A DNA stretch of 64,000 bases, from the IMG/VR virus record IMGVR_UViG_3300050821_006071, positions 1-64,000 of that record. One strand, 5' to 3'. Below, piece after piece: positions 15,819 through 23,773 of this stretch (position 1 is its first letter; each line of letters opens with the position of its first letter). The position numbers and the translations under genes were made by a program. The notes beneath the pieces were generated by a model that saw only the letters and a program-made list of their open reading frames with translations, did no database searches and was not told the DNA's origin. The stretch comes from a virus.

Positions 15819-16210
15819 GCACGGCGCTTTGGGTGCTGTTCCTTATCCTGGCGATAGCCGTGATCGGGGCAGTACGCCTATGCGGCATGGGAACGACACA
15901 ACGATCGGAAACACCGATGAGTGACATGCTGATGACGGATGAAGATCTAATCCTTCTAGGTGGCGTTGGCGGGCAAATGCTTTATGACATGATGACTGCG
16001 TGCGTGCTCGCAGACCTTGAAGAGCAAAATGGTTTGCCGGCTCGGATTAACGTTGAGGGTGCCAACGTCTTTGCTGACATAGCCGATGAGTTCAGCGATG
16101 CCCTTGAATGGCTGAGCACGCTGAGGTCGTTATGCTGGCGCTTGTGCTTGACGGGGTCGCCTACCCACTTCGCTGGCAGGCAAGCCCGAATGACAGGCAT
16201 GGCCTGGTGA
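15815..16210 (+). CDS. Membrane-anchored hypothetical protein
   Basis: 131 aa from an ATGA-coupled start. One N-terminal transmembrane helix (ALWVLFLILAIAVIGAVRL), then an acidic cytoplasmic helix region (VLADLEEQNGLPARINVEG...). The 3' 79 nt overlap the acetyltransferase gene in another frame. The tail beyond about residue 105 reads unlike a natural protein, so a shorter product or a frameshift is possible. Confidence 0.5.
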   Translation: MSTALWVLFLILAIAVIGAVRLCGMGTTQRSETPMSDMLMTDEDLILLGGVGGQMLYDMMTACVLADLEEQNGLPARINVEGANVFADIADEFSDALEWLSTLRSLCWRLCLTGSPTHFAGRQARMTGMAW

Positions 16211-16467
16211 TGGTCAACCCCGATGACGGCAGCGTCATAGCCGAATTGGCTTGGAACACTTGGACAGGTTTGATAGCCACCGTGCGCATACGCCCGGAGT
16301 ACCGTCCCGACTTCTGCCGTAAGGGCATAGCTACGGCGTTGCTTGGGGTTGCTCGCCATCGTTGCCCGTGGATTCGGCACAGCCCCGACCGTACGGCCGA
16401 TGGCGACGCATGGGCACGCTCGCTACATGAGGAACTACCCGAGTTGGTTCCCGTGGCGTCGGCATGA
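16132..16467 (+). CDS. GNAT-type N-acetyltransferase-like protein
   Basis: 111 aa. RIRPEYRPDFCRKGIATALLGVARHR carries the GNAT acetyl-CoA loop (R-x-x-G-I-A/G) followed by a helix. It is preceded by a beta sheet of the usual order (IAELAWN, LIATVRIRP). Short for the family. Start ATG 16132 has GAGG 7 nt upstream. Substrate unknown. Confidence 0.65.
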   Translation: MLALVLDGVAYPLRWQASPNDRHGLVMVNPDDGSVIAELAWNTWTGLIATVRIRPEYRPDFCRKGIATALLGVARHRCPWIRHSPDRTADGDAWARSLHEELPELVPVASA

Positions 16468-16480
16468 AAGGGCAAGGACA

Positions 16481-16762
16481 ATGATTGACTTTATAGCGCC
16501 ATCGAGGCCAGGAACGGAAGACCGCATGAAGATTCGCATTGAGGAACCTAACCCGTGTGTCAGGAAGTTGCGGCGGGACACCGTAGACGTTCGTTTTATC
16601 CGAGTCCTAGACGACGGTAATTCCCAGACTACGATAATCAACCTCAGCATATCAGAGTTGGCCGACCTGAGCACAGCCGTTAACGAATGGTTCATGCGCA
16701 AGGGAGTAGAGCAACTGAAAGGCCAGCTGGCTAAGTTGGTTGAGATGCTAGGAGAAGCATGA
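16481..16762 (+). CDS. Hypothetical protein
   Basis: 93 aa (or 78 aa from ATG 16526, which has a better GGAAG site). The conserved-looking part is MKIRIEEP...VDVRFIRVLDD...INLSISELADLSTAVNEW, a beta-rich domain followed by a helix. No family recognised. ATGA overlap with the nuclease gene downstream. Confidence 0.6.
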   Translation: MIDFIAPSRPGTEDRMKIRIEEPNPCVRKLRRDTVDVRFIRVLDDGNSQTTIINLSISELADLSTAVNEWFMRKGVEQLKGQLAKLVEMLGEA

Positions 16763-17577
16763 CTCAGCCCAAGTTTAGCGAGTCAACGGAGTTCGGCCGC
16801 TACTACCGCAACCCCAATCGGCAGCAACTCTACCCGTCCATAACAAACATCAAGAAGCTGAAGGCTATCGATGCCCTGCCAGGTTGGGCCGCTCGGGAGT
16901 GTGCCGACTACGCCATAGACCGTTGGCAGCAACTGTCTGGGCTAGATCCTGTTGAGCGTCGGGCATTGATCAAGGGTTCCCCGTGGCGGGTTGACCCTGA
17001 TAAGCCGTCGGCAAGCCAGATCGGGGATATCGTTCACGACTGGATAGACGGCTACGTTCGGGGAAGCACCATCAACCCCGAGACCTACCTAGACGCGCGA
17101 GGCGATGAGCACAAGTCACCGCTTCAGGCGAAACAGATGTGGCGTCAGTTCGGGGGGTGGGTAGAGCGGTACCACCCGAAGTTCTATGCCTCGGAATTTA
17201 CGGTCTGGTCTGATACGCACGGGTACGCCGGAACTGCCGACCTCGGTGCGTGGATAGGCCAGGGGGCTAACGCGCCGTTGGTGCTGATTGACCACAAAAC
17301 CGGCAACGGGGTTTACCCGGATACCGCTATGCAGTTGGCAGCCCTATCGCACGCTGACGTGATCTTGCAGGACGACGGAACGGAAACCCCCATTCCGCAC
17401 TTCGACCGCTACGCAATCCTGCACATCCGCCCGAGATACACGCAGTTCGTTCCGGTCCAGCACGTAGAGGATTGGTTCCAAGCGTTCCTCGGGCTGAAGA
17501 AACTGTTTGACGTTGTGGTCGAGTGCGAGAGTTCTACTCTCGCAATGGCCCCGAAGGTAGAGGTAAGGGCATCATAA
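16759..17577 (+). CDS. PD-(D/E)XK exonuclease (RecB/Cas4-like)
   Basis: 272 aa. Nuclease core: His in QIGDIVHDWIDGY, Glu in FYASEFTVWSD, Asp in GYAGTADLGAWI, the D-x-K pair in LVLIDHKTGN and the QLAAL helix. This is the RecB/Cas4 arrangement. Phage relatives act as recombination or replication exonucleases. No Cys cluster for an iron-sulfur centre is seen, so it is closer to RecB-type than Cas4. Confidence 0.85.
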   Translation: MTQPKFSESTEFGRYYRNPNRQQLYPSITNIKKLKAIDALPGWAARECADYAIDRWQQLSGLDPVERRALIKGSPWRVDPDKPSASQIGDIVHDWIDGYVRGSTINPETYLDARGDEHKSPLQAKQMWRQFGGWVERYHPKFYASEFTVWSDTHGYAGTADLGAWIGQGANAPLVLIDHKTGNGVYPDTAMQLAALSHADVILQDDGTETPIPHFDRYAILHIRPRYTQFVPVQHVEDWFQAFLGLKKLFDVVVECESSTLAMAPKVEVRAS

Positions 17578-17579
17578 TT

Positions 17580-17855
17580 ATGGACGCATCACAATACGCG
17601 CGGGTCTCTCAACACGGGCATGCGATTACTGTCCGAACCTCGGTTCACACCCCGTGGGATGATGCTCACGCGTGGCCCCTAGGCGAGGCTCAGGAATTGG
17701 CCGAGTACCTCCCAAAGCTTGTGCGCAAGGCGATGCATGACCTGCCCGAGGTTCGGGAACTCACCAAGGCCATAGGGGAGATTGATACCGACGCCCCTGT
17801 CTTGGTGTGGGAAGACTTGGCGTACGCATTGGTCCAACGGGGGTACCACAAGTGA
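17580..17855 (+). CDS. Hypothetical protein
   Basis: 91 aa; MDASQYARVSQHGHAITV at the start, amphipathic helices in the middle (AQELAEYLPKLVRKAMHDL). AGGTAAGGG lies upstream. Function unknown; placed between nuclease and small operon genes. Confidence 0.6.
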   Translation: MDASQYARVSQHGHAITVRTSVHTPWDDAHAWPLGEAQELAEYLPKLVRKAMHDLPEVRELTKAIGEIDTDAPVLVWEDLAYALVQRGYHK

Positions 17856-18064
17856 CTGACCAAGCCATCAAGCAAGCAGCGAGCAAGGTGGCCGACTTTG
17901 CGGAATACCTGTTTGAGGCTTTCGGCTTGACTGTCCCCTCCGAGTTCACACAGAAGTTGGTCGAGACGGCCACCCCGGTCATCGTGGCGCAAGTCTTGTA
18001 CGAAAGTGAATGGCTGTCAACAATGGAGCATGTGTCCTTATGGCCACGATCACAATCAGCATAG
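17852..18064 (+). CDS. Small hypothetical protein
   Basis: 70 aa from a GTG overlapping the upstream stop. Helical (QAIKQAASKVADFAEYLFEAF). Its end overlaps the start of the next gene by 25 nt. Function unknown. Confidence 0.55.
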   Translation: MTDQAIKQAASKVADFAEYLFEAFGLTVPSEFTQKLVETATPVIVAQVLYESEWLSTMEHVSLWPRSQSA

Positions 18065-18495
18065 AGATTCCCGACGCTCTCATCGGCAACGTCAGCGTGA
18101 GCAAGGCAGGCGGCACCTCGCCGGCGATTCCGGCCCCGAGCGGCACCACGCCCGAGCCACCTCAGGATGACCCGTGGGGAACCCCGTGGCCCGACGCACC
18201 AGCCGATGACAGGAACGCCTCTGAGGCCCCTCCTAGGGCCGCACAGAGCGGCTCTAGCGGCAGTGGCCCCCGTAGGGGTGCGCCGGCCCGGAGTGGCGTG
18301 GTCACAGACGACAAGGGCCGAACTTGGACCTTCAACGCGCCCAACGCACCTGACTGCCAGTGCGGTGAGGCTTGCGTCCTGGTCAAGGGGCCGAAGGCCA
18401 ACGGCAACGGCACCTACAGCCAATGGCGTTGCGCCAAGGATTTCGACGATTACAAGAACAAGTGCACGTTCGCGAAGTGGGTAGGGGGCAAGTAA
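18040..18495 (+). CDS. Putative zinc-finger nucleic-acid-binding protein
   Basis: 151 aa: short beta-rich N-terminus (MATITISIEIPDALIGNVSV), a Pro/Ala/Gly linker of about 70 residues, and a C-terminal Cys module. The module contains CQCGEACVLVKG, a YSQWRCAKD segment and NKCTFAKW. The CxC, WRC and CTFxKW pattern resembles GRF-type zinc fingers that bind single-stranded DNA. Could be the ssDNA-handling protein of this replicon, which otherwise lacks a recognisable SSB. The start at 18010 is an alternative. Confidence 0.6.
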   Translation: MATITISIEIPDALIGNVSVSKAGGTSPAIPAPSGTTPEPPQDDPWGTPWPDAPADDRNASEAPPRAAQSGSSGSGPRRGAPARSGVVTDDKGRTWTFNAPNAPDCQCGEACVLVKGPKANGNGTYSQWRCAKDFDDYKNKCTFAKWVGGK

Positions 18496-18497
18496 GG

Positions 18498-18662
18498 ATG
18501 ACCCTCGGGATACTGCTGATCGTGGCTGCCGCCATCAATGAGATTGCAATGCTAATGTCCCTAGCCGACCACGCGTTGCCACCCGCCGGCAGGGTTGTCG
18601 TTGCCATCGTGTGGAGCTTCATCGTCGTGGTTACAGTCCTCGGTGGGCTGGCCCTGGTGTAG
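18498..18662 (+). CDS. Two-helix membrane protein
   Basis: 54 aa: ILLIVAAAINEIAMLMSLA and VVVAIVWSFIVVVTVLGGLA are two transmembrane helices in a hairpin. AAGG is immediately upstream. Function unknown. Confidence 0.6.
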   Translation: MTLGILLIVAAAINEIAMLMSLADHALPPAGRVVVAIVWSFIVVVTVLGGLALV

Positions 18663-18668
18663 GCCTCG

Positions 18669-19085
18669 ATGGCGAGCCAACACAAGGTCTGCCCCGATTG
18701 CGGCAAGCCTCTGAGCGTTCAGCGGGCTAGCCAGCGTAAGAAGCGCTGCTACCGGTGTGAGAGGGCCGCCATACGGCAACAGGCACGAGCGGCCCACGAT
18801 CATCGGGTGGAACAGCTCTACGGGCTGCGGCCCGGAGAGTACCGCTTGCTGCTGGCAGCCCAAGGCGGCCATTGCGCCATCAAGGGCTGCCCGGCCAGGG
18901 GAATCGCCAAGGCACTCGCCGTTGACCACGACCACAAGCTAGGGTTGCACAACCGCAAGGCCGTTCGCGGCCTAACATGCGCGCTCCACAATGGCTGGAT
19001 CGGGAAAGCCGGCGACAACCCCGAGGTATTCGAATCGCTAGCGCGGTACCTACGCGAACCACCAGCCCAAGAGGTTCTGACATGA
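18669..19085 (+). CDS. Recombination endonuclease VII-like protein
   Basis: 138 aa. N-terminal zinc pairs CPDCG and CYRCE, a linker helix ending YRLLLAAQGGHCAIKGC, then the His-Me catalytic segment LAVDHDHKLG and VRGLTCALHNGWIGKAGDNP. This is the endonuclease VII signature. The family resolves branched DNA such as Holliday junctions before packaging. A homing-type nuclease is the alternative. Confidence 0.88.
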   Translation: MASQHKVCPDCGKPLSVQRASQRKKRCYRCERAAIRQQARAAHDHRVEQLYGLRPGEYRLLLAAQGGHCAIKGCPARGIAKALAVDHDHKLGLHNRKAVRGLTCALHNGWIGKAGDNPEVFESLARYLREPPAQEVLT

Positions 19086-19267
19086 CCACGAGCGAACCAA
19101 TCCTGATCGGCCCACTCCTGCCCACCACCACGGGCAGGAAGGGCCGCAAGACACAGCAAAAGCAAAATGAGGCCATCGGCAGGCTAGTCCGCACGCTAGC
19201 CGACCAGGGCTTTGATTTTGTCTACGCCCAAGGCCTGGCCTTCCCCGACAGCATGAGAGAGTGGTGA
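19082..19267 (+). CDS. Small hypothetical protein
   Basis: 61 aa, ATGA-coupled to the nuclease. Basic middle (TTGRKGRKTQQKQNEAIGRL) and helical C-terminal half. Function unknown. Confidence 0.55.
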   Translation: MTTSEPILIGPLLPTTTGRKGRKTQQKQNEAIGRLVRTLADQGFDFVYAQGLAFPDSMREW

Positions 19268-19269
19268 CC

Positions 19270-19536
19270 ATGGCATTGCCCGAGGTCACAGAGGTTGACC
19301 CTGATGAGCCGCAAGGCTTTATGGTGCCGCCAGGTTTTGCAGAGGATTTGAAGGCACAGATTGCACTGCTCCATGACGTGCCCTTGTGGCTTCTAGGCGA
19401 GGGTGAGCCACCCGAGCCGGTACACGTTCCGTGGTGGCGTCGCCTACTCCGTTGGGGTAGCGACGCAAGGCTATGGCTCGCCTGTTGGGCATTCTGCCTT
19501 ATCGCCGGCTACAAGGTACCCGATGACCACGAGTGA
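19270..19536 (+). CDS. Small protein with C-terminal membrane helix
   Basis: 88 aa. Acidic N-terminus, then WWRRLLRWGSDARLWLACWA leading into a hydrophobic C-terminal segment (FCLIAGYKV). GTG codons at 19261 and 19264 are alternative starts; 19264 overlaps the upstream stop. Function unknown. Confidence 0.5.
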   Translation: MALPEVTEVDPDEPQGFMVPPGFAEDLKAQIALLHDVPLWLLGEGEPPEPVHVPWWRRLLRWGSDARLWLACWAFCLIAGYKVPDDHE

Positions 19537-19678
19537 GGAATTCCGGCTCATTCCGGTCAGCGAGTGGACTGATGATGAATGGCTACGAATCTTGCAAGAG
19601 TTCCCACCTGACACTCACAGCATTGAAGTAGCCGAGGCTGTTTATCGTTGGAGGCATGCCGACAATGGGCTTGAATGA
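19523..19678 (+). CDS. Small hypothetical protein
   Basis: 51 aa (MTTSEEFRLIPVSEWTDDEW...VAEAVYRWRHADNGLE), acidic and helical. Overlaps both neighbours in other frames, as is usual in this operon. Function unknown. Confidence 0.5.
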   Translation: MTTSEEFRLIPVSEWTDDEWLRILQEFPPDTHSIEVAEAVYRWRHADNGLE

Positions 19679-19880
19679 CGAACTCGAAAAGATCAGGCAG
19701 GCAGAGGCATGGCTGCTGAAAGAGCCACCAGGCTCTCAGTTGTACAACGCCGCAAAGGATCACCTTTTCACCGTGGCCATGTGGGGTGACACCGAATCTG
19801 TCAGGAAAGCGGCAACCGAGGCCATAGCCCGTTGGGCTGACAGGTGCTCGCATGCCAACTTACACGTTTCGCTGTCGTGA
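19665..19880 (+). CDS. Small helical hypothetical protein
   Basis: 71 aa; MGLNDELEKIRQAEAWLL then a second helix pair ending in ARWADRCSHAN. GGAGG lies 10 nt upstream of this ATG, so it is preferred over 19656. Function unknown. Confidence 0.55.
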   Translation: MGLNDELEKIRQAEAWLLKEPPGSQLYNAAKDHLFTVAMWGDTESVRKAATEAIARWADRCSHANLHVSLS

Positions 19881-20187
19881 GTGCGATTGCAGCAAAGATT
19901 ACTTTGTGCCGATGGCCCAGGCCGGCTCGGTGCCTGTTTGCGCTGTCTGTGGTCGGCCGATGCACAAGGTCATGACAGCGCCCGGAGTGATATTCAAAGG
20001 CTCGGGATGGGCCTGCAAGCCAGAGGATGGGAAGGGCAATGAACCTGAGAAAGTACATCGAGTACCGTCGGGCGGAACTGACAGCGGAACGGGACCGGAT
20101 AGCAGGCCAGAGCCAGGCGGGCATATCGATGGGCGGGCTGATGGCCCACGACAACAGGGCGAAGATCGTCGATCTGCTGTTGACTGA
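19852..20187 (+). CDS. FmdB-family zinc-ribbon protein
   Basis: 111 aa. The first ~57 residues are classic FmdB: MPTYTFRCRECDCSKDY, VPVCAVCGRPM, then APGVIFKGSGWACK. After that the reading frame runs on for about 50 Pro/Gly/Arg-rich residues which overlap the next gene and look unlike natural protein. The normal stop may have been lost. FmdB-like zinc ribbons are putative regulators of unclear function. Confidence 0.7.
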   Translation: MPTYTFRCRECDCSKDYFVPMAQAGSVPVCAVCGRPMHKVMTAPGVIFKGSGWACKPEDGKGNEPEKVHRVPSGGTDSGTGPDSRPEPGGHIDGRADGPRQQGEDRRSAVD

Positions 20188-20326
20188 ACTCGACCTAATA
20201 CTCAAATGGATCGAGGCCGGCGAGCCAGCCTTTATCCCACCGTTGACGGCAGAGGAACAGCGCTTCTGGCGGAACGCGCTAGATCGTGGCTTGGCGATAC
20301 CCGAGGAAATCCGGGATCTGCTGTGA
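20039..20326 (+). CDS. Hypothetical protein
   Basis: 95 aa, start supported by GGGAAGG. Helical: MNLRKYIEYRRAELTAERDR..., IVDLLLTELDLILKWIEAG, RFWRNALDRGLAIPEEIRDLL. Overlaps the run-on part of the FmdB frame. Function unknown. Confidence 0.6.
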   Translation: MNLRKYIEYRRAELTAERDRIAGQSQAGISMGGLMAHDNRAKIVDLLLTELDLILKWIEAGEPAFIPPLTAEEQRFWRNALDRGLAIPEEIRDLL

Positions 20327-20475
20327 GCAGAAAGCACGTGAAAGGGGACACCGGATTCTTTGCCGGCATGTGGCAGTACTTTGCGCCAGCGGGGTGGGCG
20401 ACTCAGTGGTACTGGGAAGGCTCACACGGCAAGGTCTGGAATTTCTTTCACGGGAAGGGCTGGCGCGTAGGATGA
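20323..20475 (+). CDS. Small aromatic-rich protein
   Basis: 50 aa from GTG overlapping the upstream stop; rich in Trp, Phe, Gly (GFFAGMWQYFAPAGWATQWY). Coupled by ATGA to the next gene. Function unknown. Confidence 0.5.
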   Translation: MSRKHVKGDTGFFAGMWQYFAPAGWATQWYWEGSHGKVWNFFHGKGWRVG

Positions 20476-20675
20476 CGGGCAATGAGGTACCGCTTAAGCG
20501 CAAATACCTGCTGTACAAGCCGGCCAGGAACAACCGCAACGGGCACTCGGAAAACGCTGGGGTCAAGGTGCTGCACAAGCCCTTGACGGAGCGAGAGAAG
20601 GCGTTGCACGCGGCACAGCCCCGCAAGGTCATGATCTTGGGTGCCAACGGCAGGACCCGAATGGAGCTGGCCTGA
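20472..20675 (+). CDS. Small basic hypothetical protein
   Basis: 67 aa, Lys/Arg-rich (LKRKYLLYKPARNNRNG; LTEREKALHAAQPRKVMILG). ATGA-coupled. Possibly nucleic-acid binding by charge only. Confidence 0.55.
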   Translation: MTGNEVPLKRKYLLYKPARNNRNGHSENAGVKVLHKPLTEREKALHAAQPRKVMILGANGRTRMELA

Positions 20676-20978
20676 ATGGTCGTGCTCGTGGTTCTCGCGT
20701 CGCTGGCCGCTGTCGGCTCGATGATCTTCAATGGCATAACGGCTTACTGGCACCATTGCGACCGCAAGGAACACCGCGCGGACATGGCTCGGCTTACGGC
20801 CGACGAAAAGCGGCTGACTGATGACGAGTCAAGGCTTACGGCCGACGAAAAGCGGCTAGAGGATGACGAACTGATTGGCGGTCTCGTGAGGTTGCCTGAT
20901 GGAACTATCCATCTCTCATGTCCTGAATCACTACGGCGCTATGTTCAGCGTGCCCCTAACGGGATGGCACAGCATTAG
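20676..20978 (+). CDS. Membrane-anchored protein with charged repeat
   Basis: 100 aa: N-terminal transmembrane helix (VVLVVLASLAAVGSMIF), then a basic stretch and a coiled coil built from a 14-residue repeat (RLTADEKRLTDDES / RLTADEKRLEDDEL). The last 80 nt overlap the primase gene. Topology resembles an i-spanin or membrane scaffold, but no such role is shown. Confidence 0.55.
   Translation: MVVLVVLASLAAVGSMIFNGITAYWHHCDRKEHRADMARLTADEKRLTDDESRLTADEKRLEDDELIGGLVRLPDGTIHLSCPESLRRYVQRAPNGMAQH
20791..20871 (+). repeat. 42-nt direct repeat inside coding sequence
   Basis: Two near-identical copies begin at 20791 and 20833, each starting GGCTTACGGCCGACGAAAAG, in frame with the 14-residue coiled-coil repeat. 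DNA identity is much higher than expected from protein constraint, so the duplication is recent. Confidence 0.8.
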
Positions 20979-21258
20979 GTGCCCGTTCCACGCAGACCGC
21001 ACGGCAAGCGGCAGGGTCAACCTCGCCCTCGGGGCGTACAAGTGCCTGGCTTGCGACGTGTCGGCCGGTAGTGCTCTCGGATTGGTGATGAGGATTGAGA
21101 ACCTAGATCGAGTGGCGGCACGTGAGTACATCACGAAGGAAATTGGACCGTATAGCAGCGAGGTACCATCGCCAACTCATACAGCCACCACCGGGCGTGG
21201 AAAGCGCAACAGAGATGGTTGGAAACGCAAGGCGGTACCTCGAAGAGCATGGGATTAA
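20899..21258 (+). CDS. DNA primase, CHC2 zinc-finger part
   Basis: 119 aa. Zinc ligands follow the CHC2 order: SIRCPFHADRTASG then YKCLACD, with the following helix (SALGLVMRIENLDRVAAREYI). The last ~40 residues overlap the Toprim gene in another frame and look unlike natural protein, so the useful part is residues 1-80. It recognises template and initiates primer synthesis together with the Toprim gene downstream. Confidence 0.8.
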   Translation: MELSISHVLNHYGAMFSVPLTGWHSIRCPFHADRTASGRVNLALGAYKCLACDVSAGSALGLVMRIENLDRVAAREYITKEIGPYSSEVPSPTHTATTGRGKRNRDGWKRKAVPRRAWD

Positions 21259-21811
21259 CGATAAAGGGATCGTTGAGAAGTACAGGCTCGGCATCGTGGC
21301 TGACCCGCTGTCGGGCGATGAGAGGTTCACGGGAATGCTTGTAATCCCGTACCTCTCTCAGCGTGGCGGGGTGAAAAGCGTCAAGTTCCGCCGGCTGAGC
21401 GGCGAGGGGCCGAAGATGTCCCAGTACCAAGGCCAGGACGCGCGGCTCTACAACACGGACGCCTGGTTTCTCGAAGACATCCGGATCGGGCTGACCGAGG
21501 GCGAGATTGACGCCATATGCGCCACGGAATGCCTCGGACTGCCGAGCATGGCGGTACCCGGCTCAGAGATGTGGGCGGCACACGAACGCGTGTGGCGCCG
21601 GTGCTTCAAGGATTTTCAGGCGGTGTTCGTGCTCTGTGATGGCGATCAGCCGGGAAGGAACCTGGGGCGGCAGGTGGCAAGCACCCTCGGTTGGCGGGCG
21701 AATGTCGTTGACTTGCCCGATGGCGAGGATGTTTCGAGCATGGTCGCCTCGGGGCGAGCGGATTGGTTCAAGGGCAAGCTGAGCTTGGACACAGAAGATG
21801 AGGATGAATGA
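21122..21811 (+). CDS. DNA primase, Toprim part
   Basis: 229 aa from GTG 21122. After a helical linker (RRYLEEHGINDKGIVEKYRLG), the catalytic core shows GRISTNEV-like rearrangement IRIGLTEGEIDAICA (motif with E-G-E) and VFVLCDGDQPG (D-x-D). These are the Toprim metal-binding residues. It needs the CHC2 zinc finger encoded just upstream, which overlaps by 137 nt in a different frame. A single ancestral primase split by a frameshift, or a programmed frameshift, is possible. Confidence 0.8.
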   Translation: MSTSRRKLDRIAARYHRQLIQPPPGVESATEMVGNARRYLEEHGINDKGIVEKYRLGIVADPLSGDERFTGMLVIPYLSQRGGVKSVKFRRLSGEGPKMSQYQGQDARLYNTDAWFLEDIRIGLTEGEIDAICATECLGLPSMAVPGSEMWAAHERVWRRCFKDFQAVFVLCDGDQPGRNLGRQVASTLGWRANVVDLPDGEDVSSMVASGRADWFKGKLSLDTEDEDE

Positions 21812-22548
21812 CTGTACTACGCCCGTTCTTTTCTTTCTACGGTAGCAAGTGGCGGCTAGCCCCTAAGTACCCAGCGCCACGATATGACACCATCATAGAG
21901 CCGTTCGCGGGCAGCGCGGGATATTCGCTGCACTACCCCGAGCGGCAGGTGATCCTAGTCGAGAAAGACCCAATCATCGCCGCTATATGGCGTTGGCTTA
22001 TAGCCGCCCACCCCGACGACATACTATCGCTGCCTTGCGATTTGGTACGCGGCGATACCCTAGCAAATTACGACATGCCGCAAGAGGCACGGTGGCTTAT
22101 GGGGTTTTGGGTTGGACATGCTAGGTGTTCACCCGCGAAGACTGTTACAAAGTTTGGCGACGACCCCGATGAAGGTTCTTATTTTTCGCGCTTCCCGGTA
22201 AGATGCGCCGAGCAACTTAAGTACATTAGCCATTGGACGATAATTGAAGGTGACTATTCCTTTAATGCCCCAGATGTTTGCGCCACGTGGTTTATCGACC
22301 CGCCTTACCAAGTCGCCGGAAAGCATTACCACAATGGGGCATCACAAATCAACTACGACACATTGTCTGCGTGGTGTCGAAAGCGTAAGGGCCAAGCAAT
22401 GGTGTGCGAAAACAGTGGGGCTAACTGGCTGCCATTTGAGTATTTTTCAGAAGTGAAAAATGTAACCTATGGTGGTGAACGGAAGGTGAGCGCAGAAGTT
22501 GTCTGGCTAAATGATGCGGCCTTGTCGGATCGCGCGAAGGTGGCTTAA
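21808..22548 (+). CDS. DNA adenine methyltransferase (D12/Dam class)
   Basis: 246 aa. FFSFYGSKWRLAP (N-terminal GSK motif), IIEPFAGSAGYSL (FxGxG SAM site), TWFIDPPYQ (DPPY catalytic). This is the order of Dam-type enzymes. Likely protects phage DNA from restriction; the recognition site cannot be inferred. Start by ATGA overlap. Confidence 0.92.
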   Translation: MTVLRPFFSFYGSKWRLAPKYPAPRYDTIIEPFAGSAGYSLHYPERQVILVEKDPIIAAIWRWLIAAHPDDILSLPCDLVRGDTLANYDMPQEARWLMGFWVGHARCSPAKTVTKFGDDPDEGSYFSRFPVRCAEQLKYISHWTIIEGDYSFNAPDVCATWFIDPPYQVAGKHYHNGASQINYDTLSAWCRKRKGQAMVCENSGANWLPFEYFSEVKNVTYGGERKVSAEVVWLNDAALSDRAKVA

Positions 22549-23304
22549 ATGAAGATACTCTCACTAGATGTTGAGACCTCGCCCAACCTGGCCTACGTGT
22601 GGCGGTTGTTCCATATCGATAGCCTCACCAACGACAAGATACTCCGGGCAAGCCAGATGATTTGCTTCGCCGCTAAGTGGATAGAGGCGGAATCGGCCGA
22701 CACGGAGACGATGTTCTTTTCTGACTTCACCGATGGCCATCAATCGATGCTAGAGCGGCTCTTTGATCTGCTAGACCAAACGGACGTTTTGGTTCACTAC
22801 AACGGGCTGACATTTGACGAGCCGCAATGCAACCGCGAGTTGATCACCAATGGATTCAACCCGCCGGCCCCTTACAAGCGGGTAGACCTCTACCGGACTA
22901 TTCGGTCTAAGTTCGCCTTCCCGAGCGGCAAGCTTGATTTCGTCTGCCAAGAACTGGGCATCGGCAAGAAAGCGGAGCATGAGGGTTTCGAGCTTTGGAA
23001 GGGCTGCATGGCTAACAACCCTGACGCTTGGGCCACGATGGAAGCCTATAATCGGCAGGATGCCGTTTTGAATGAAGAGCTTTACCGCGTCTTGCTGCCA
23101 TGGATTCCGGGGCTGCCGTCGTACGGGGCCGACCTCGGCCAGGACGTGTGTCCCGCGTGCGGCTCGGATGACCTCTCGCCGCAAGGCTACGCGCTGACAA
23201 AGACAGGCAGGTACCAACGGTACTTGTGCCGTCGTTGCCACACTTGGAGCCGCGCCAGCCGTCGGGAATCCTTCACGCGCATTGTTCAGGCATCGTCATC
23301 GTGA
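22549..23304 (+). CDS. DEDD 3'-5' exonuclease with C-terminal zinc ribbon
   Basis: 251 aa. RNase H-like exonuclease: LSLDVETSPN (DE), HYNGLTFDEP (second Asp after N) and AYNRQDAVLNEELY (final Asp). At residues 198-236 CPACGSDD and CRRCHTWSR form a zinc ribbon. Family members with this layout occur in actinophages as stand-alone exonucleases. It may process DNA or RNA ends; the zinc ribbon would supply substrate binding. Confidence 0.8.
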   Translation: MKILSLDVETSPNLAYVWRLFHIDSLTNDKILRASQMICFAAKWIEAESADTETMFFSDFTDGHQSMLERLFDLLDQTDVLVHYNGLTFDEPQCNRELITNGFNPPAPYKRVDLYRTIRSKFAFPSGKLDFVCQELGIGKKAEHEGFELWKGCMANNPDAWATMEAYNRQDAVLNEELYRVLLPWIPGLPSYGADLGQDVCPACGSDDLSPQGYALTKTGRYQRYLCRRCHTWSRASRRESFTRIVQASSS

Positions 23305-23513
23305 GCACGGTTATCGTGAGGACGAAAGACCTTGAATACTTGGTCGAGGACTTGACCGCAAGCACCGCGCCAGAGGTGGCCAAGGCCCTGAATGACATGT
23401 GGGCCGCCGGCTACGCGCTGCTGACCATCTCACGACACCAAATCTGGGGTACCGATCGTGACCGATCTTTCTACATCTTCAAGAGGAAGACAGGCAGGCC
23501 TACAGTCAAGTGA
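23301..23513 (+). CDS. Small hypothetical protein
   Basis: 70 aa from GTG overlapping the exonuclease stop. Compact alpha/beta (LEYLVEDLTASTAPEVAKAL; GYALLTISRHQIW; FYIFKRKTG). Function unknown. Confidence 0.6.
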   Translation: MSTVIVRTKDLEYLVEDLTASTAPEVAKALNDMWAAGYALLTISRHQIWGTDRDRSFYIFKRKTGRPTVK

Positions 23514-23773
23514 CCAAGAAAGTGCTCTTCCTTGACGGGCCGCTAAAGGGAGAAATTTTGGCGGTAGATGTAAGTCATCAAGCCGTCTCGGTGGCAGAGG
23601 ATTTCGTCAATGGAGGTTCAAGGATTTTGACGTTCTTTATTCGCAAGATCGCCATCTTTAACCGTGTGCTCTACGTGGCCGCTGCTACGGAAGACCAAGA
23701 CACGCTAGATGCTCTGGCTTGGGACTTGCTGACATCCGACTTGGCTAAAGAGATCCAAGCGGCCAGCCCGTGA
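23510..23773 (+). CDS. Hypothetical protein
   Basis: 87 aa from GTG, starting VTKKVLFLDGPLKGEILAV. The 'FLDGPLKGE' opening followed by beta strands resembles a widespread small actinobacterial/phage beta-barrel-like protein, but I cannot name the family. GTGA overlap with the next gene. Confidence 0.6.
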   Translation: MTKKVLFLDGPLKGEILAVDVSHQAVSVAEDFVNGGSRILTFFIRKIAIFNRVLYVAAATEDQDTLDALAWDLLTSDLAKEIQAASP

